Part shown: piece after piece, positions 62,661 through 64,000 of the stretch
Layout of the letters: each line of letters opens with the position of its first letter
Position numbering within the stretch: the first letter of the stretch is position 1
Notes under the pieces: model-generated
Databases searched by the model: none
What the model was told of the DNA's origin: nothing
The model's input: only the letters and a program-made list of their open reading frames with translations
Made by a program: the position numbers and the translations under genes
Origin: Acidobacteriota bacterium
GTDB lineage: Bacteria; Acidobacteriota; Terriglobia; Terriglobales; Acidobacteriaceae
NCBI GenBank assembly: GCA_003225055.1
Contig: QIAU01000137.1
Location: 53,218 to 117,217 of the forward strand
DNA: 64,000 nt
Direction of reading: 5' to 3'

Positions 62661-63013
62661 ACCCGCTCCCAGCCTCTACGTTCTTGATTACGGACTAGAT
62701 TTGCCACTCACCGGTAGCGAACCACAGCTCACCGAAAATGACGAGACACTTGGATGCGGTACCGCTAGCTTGTGCTGGTACCAAGATCGGCACGGCGGTG
62801 GCCAGCCCCCGCTCGGAATCCTCGCTGCTAGCGCTAGCCGGCGTCATGGTCGCGGTGGGTAGTGTTTTCTTGTTGGATAGACTTGCCATCCTTGCCAAAA
62901 GTCCCAATCTCAGCGTGAGCCAAGCGGAGTCGCACTTCGCTCCGCTCGTCCTCGTTCAGCTCGGTCTGACCTTGCCGATTGCGCCTGCCCGCCCAAGCAA
63001 ATGGAGTCGCCTC
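62661..63013. other. Unassigned region before the LytTR regulator
   Basis: About 350 bases with no recognised protein. It holds a perfect 12-base palindrome GCTAGCGCTAGC near 62828 and one hydrophobic open stretch (LLALAGVMVAVGSVFLLDRL) that could be a relic of a membrane sensor, but nothing firm. Confidence 0.4.
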
Positions 63014-63700
63014 ATGACCAGCGATTCTGGAGAGAAAATTCACGCGGTAATGGTAGACGATGAAGATCTGACCCGTCAGATCCTGCGCAAACTTCTGTCC
63101 AGCCATCCCGAGATAGAAATCGTTGCCGAATTTTGCCGACGGATTTGAGGCTGTGAAGGCCGTTATCGAGTTGAATCCGGCTTCGAGGCTCCGGAAACTG
63201 ATCGAAACCGACCGGGCCATCTTGTTTGTGACTGCGTACGACAATAGCCACTTCGAGCATTTGACATTCACGCCGTCGACTATCTTTTGAAACCGTTGGG
63301 AGCCGAACGCTTTCGAACTGCGCTGGAGCGTGTGACCCAGCGCATGGGCTCGAAACTGCCGGCGCTGGCCGAACTGTCAAATAGCGCACGCGCCTGCCCA
63401 GTTTTTGGGACGCATTGTCGTCTCAAGGATGGCACTCGCGTATACATCATTCCGACCGTCAAGCTCGACTTTGCAGGCGCAGGACGATTCCGTCGCGTTT
63501 CAGCAGTGAAGGGAAGAAGCATCTCAAGCAGCAGACGATTTCCAGCCTCGTAGCAGCGCTGGACCCGGCGCGATTTCTGGGCGTCCATCGCTCCTACATT
63601 GTGAACCTGGAGAAGGTCACCAAGATCGAGCCGTTCGGGAAGGGGGAAACCACCTGGTCGTGCTGAGTGACTTACGCCCCATAGCTAAAGCTAGGGGCTT
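63014..63700 (+). pseudogene. LytTR-type response regulator, deleted receiver core and frameshifts
   Basis: From ATG 63014 (GGAG nearby): MTSDSGEKIHAVMVDDEDLT and LLSSHPEIEIVAE, the start of a receiver domain. A shift near 63130 leads to DGFEAVKAVIELNP, which runs straight into RLRKLIETDRAILFVTAYDN; the segment that should hold the phosphorylated Asp (LDxQMP) is missing. Another shift leads to AFDIHAVDYLLKPLGAERFR. The LytTR DNA-binding domain survives in pieces: KDGTRVYIIPT, then KHLKQQTISSLVAALDPARF and LGVHRSYIVNLEKVTKIEPF. Its end runs into the IS200/IS605 element at 63672. Non-functional. Confidence 0.8.
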
Positions 63701-64000
63701 CAAGGGCCACGCCAGCTAGCGCAGGCGTTTCGGTCCTTAGGCGCAGTCCGCGCCTTAAAATCTCCAATGCCGAGGCGTGGTCGCGGATGGTCTCCAAACC
63801 GCAAGCCAAACAATGGTGCTTCCTGTCCCACAACTGCTTGGGCACAGCTCGACCACACGGGCATTGTTGCGATGTGCCACGGGCATTCACTTTCACCAGC
63901 CATCGACCAGCGCTTTCAGCCTTGTACGATAGCTTTCGGATGAAGCCTGACCACGCGGCATCGTGTACCGACTTGGCCAGCCTACCCCCCGCCAAGCCTT
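63672..64000 (-). CDS. tnpB: IS200/IS605 family TnpB (OrfB), C-terminal part, runs off window
   Basis: The frame is open to the right edge; TAA at 63672. Features: GRLAKSVHDAAWSGFIRKLS, YKAESAGRWLVKVNARGTSQ, then the zinc ribbon CPCG ... CLACG and RDHASALEIL, the RuvC-III-like end (usual DRDxNAAxNIL; here the first Asp is Ile, the second Asp is kept). TnpB is an RNA-guided nuclease of IS605-type elements. The last codons overlap a hairpin at 63676-63698. The N-terminal catalytic part is outside the window, so intactness is unknown. Confidence 0.85.
   Translation of the reverse strand, partial: GLAGGRLAKSVHDAAWSGFIRKLSYKAESAGRWLVKVNARGTSQQCPCGRAVPKQLWDRKHHCLACGLETIRDHASALEILRRGLRLRTETPALAGVALEAPSFSYGA
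63672..64000 (-). mobile_element. IS200/IS605 family element, right end
   Basis: Defined by the tnpB 3' end and the terminal hairpin. It appears to abut or interrupt the 3' end of the LytTR regulator gene. The left end lies outside the window. Confidence 0.65.
63676..63698 (-). ncRNA. Terminal hairpin of IS605-type element, possible omega-RNA region
   Basis: GCCCC-A-TAGC / GCTA-GGGGC with a TAAA loop, inside the last codons of tnpB. IS200/IS605 ends carry such subterminal palindromes for TnpA strand cleavage, and the omega-RNA of TnpB is made from the 3' end of tnpB and adjacent right end. The RNA itself is inferred. Confidence 0.45.

Noticed and set aside
62828..62839. GCTAGCGCTAGC palindrome as an operator
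   Set aside because: It lies in degraded sequence without a clear promoter or downstream intact gene; could be chance.
1..64000. Possible dedicated phage-defence or secretion system
   Set aside because: No restriction, Cas, toxin-antitoxin, Abi or secretion-machine genes were recognised; the accessory regions are catabolic and glycan-related.

Overview
The window looks like a chromosomal segment of a soil-type Acidobacteriota bacterium. The clues are two very large TonB-dependent receptors that start with a carboxypeptidase-regulatory (CnaB-like) domain, a VWA protein of the acidobacterial type, many Tat-exported sugar oxidoreductases and isomerases, a small Hfq/Sm-like protein, and moderately high GC. 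This is inference from gene content; no rRNA or tRNA gene was seen.

Layout. 0-2.6 kb: end of a TPR protein and a secreted lipoprotein. 2.7-15.2 kb, all minus strand: an aromatic-acid catabolic block with benzoate-type CoA ligase, a TonB receptor, PcaL (fused PcaD-PcaC), PcaB, PcaG, PcaH and an MFS transporter. It is visibly decaying: PcaG carries two frameshifts, PcaH has Cys where the axial iron-ligand Tyr belongs, and remnants of a 2-oxoacid dehydrogenase E1 beta, a rearranged PQQ dehydrogenase and an amidohydrolase are interspersed. 15.2-26.1 kb: a carbohydrate block on the minus strand (Gfo/Idh/MocA oxidoreductase, DUF1080 3-keto-disaccharide hydrolase, GMC oxidoreductase with a broken small subunit, three xylose-isomerase-like TIM barrels), interrupted by an MscS channel, a YVTN beta-propeller protein and a 51-residue FmdB-type zinc ribbon. 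26.2-28.3 kb: remnants of two O-antigen ligases lying head to head, a DUF5752 gene and a cytochrome c pseudogene.

28.8-56.3 kb is the well-preserved core: YjbQ, DUF2339, GNAT, PheA, a hemerythrin-like protein, Lon, a methyltransferase, a two-PAS histidine kinase, a MoaD-MoaE fusion, a VWA protein, a TonB receptor, an Hfq-like protein, inositol monophosphatase, an aconitase-family enzyme with its swivel domain at the N terminus, a 7Fe ferredoxin, RecO, GlyQ/GlyS and pyruvate phosphate dikinase. 56.4-59.8 kb: TonB, an M20-family hydrolase with altered metal-ligand motifs, and an unknown protein. 59.8-64 kb is a decayed polysaccharide-type region: methyltransferase and carbamoyltransferase pseudogenes, an intact propeller-like protein, a broken LytTR regulator, and the 3' end of an IS200/IS605 tnpB running off the window.

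The most striking global feature is about a dozen broken genes concentrated in accessory blocks and at rearrangement joints, while long housekeeping genes are uninterrupted. That contrast argues for real gene decay rather than random sequencing error. The best leads are the PcaH Tyr-to-Cys change, the inverted piece inside the PQQ dehydrogenase remnant, the M20 protein lacking canonical metal-ligand residues, the aconitase with reordered domains, and a perfect 14-bp palindrome in front of the first TonB receptor.
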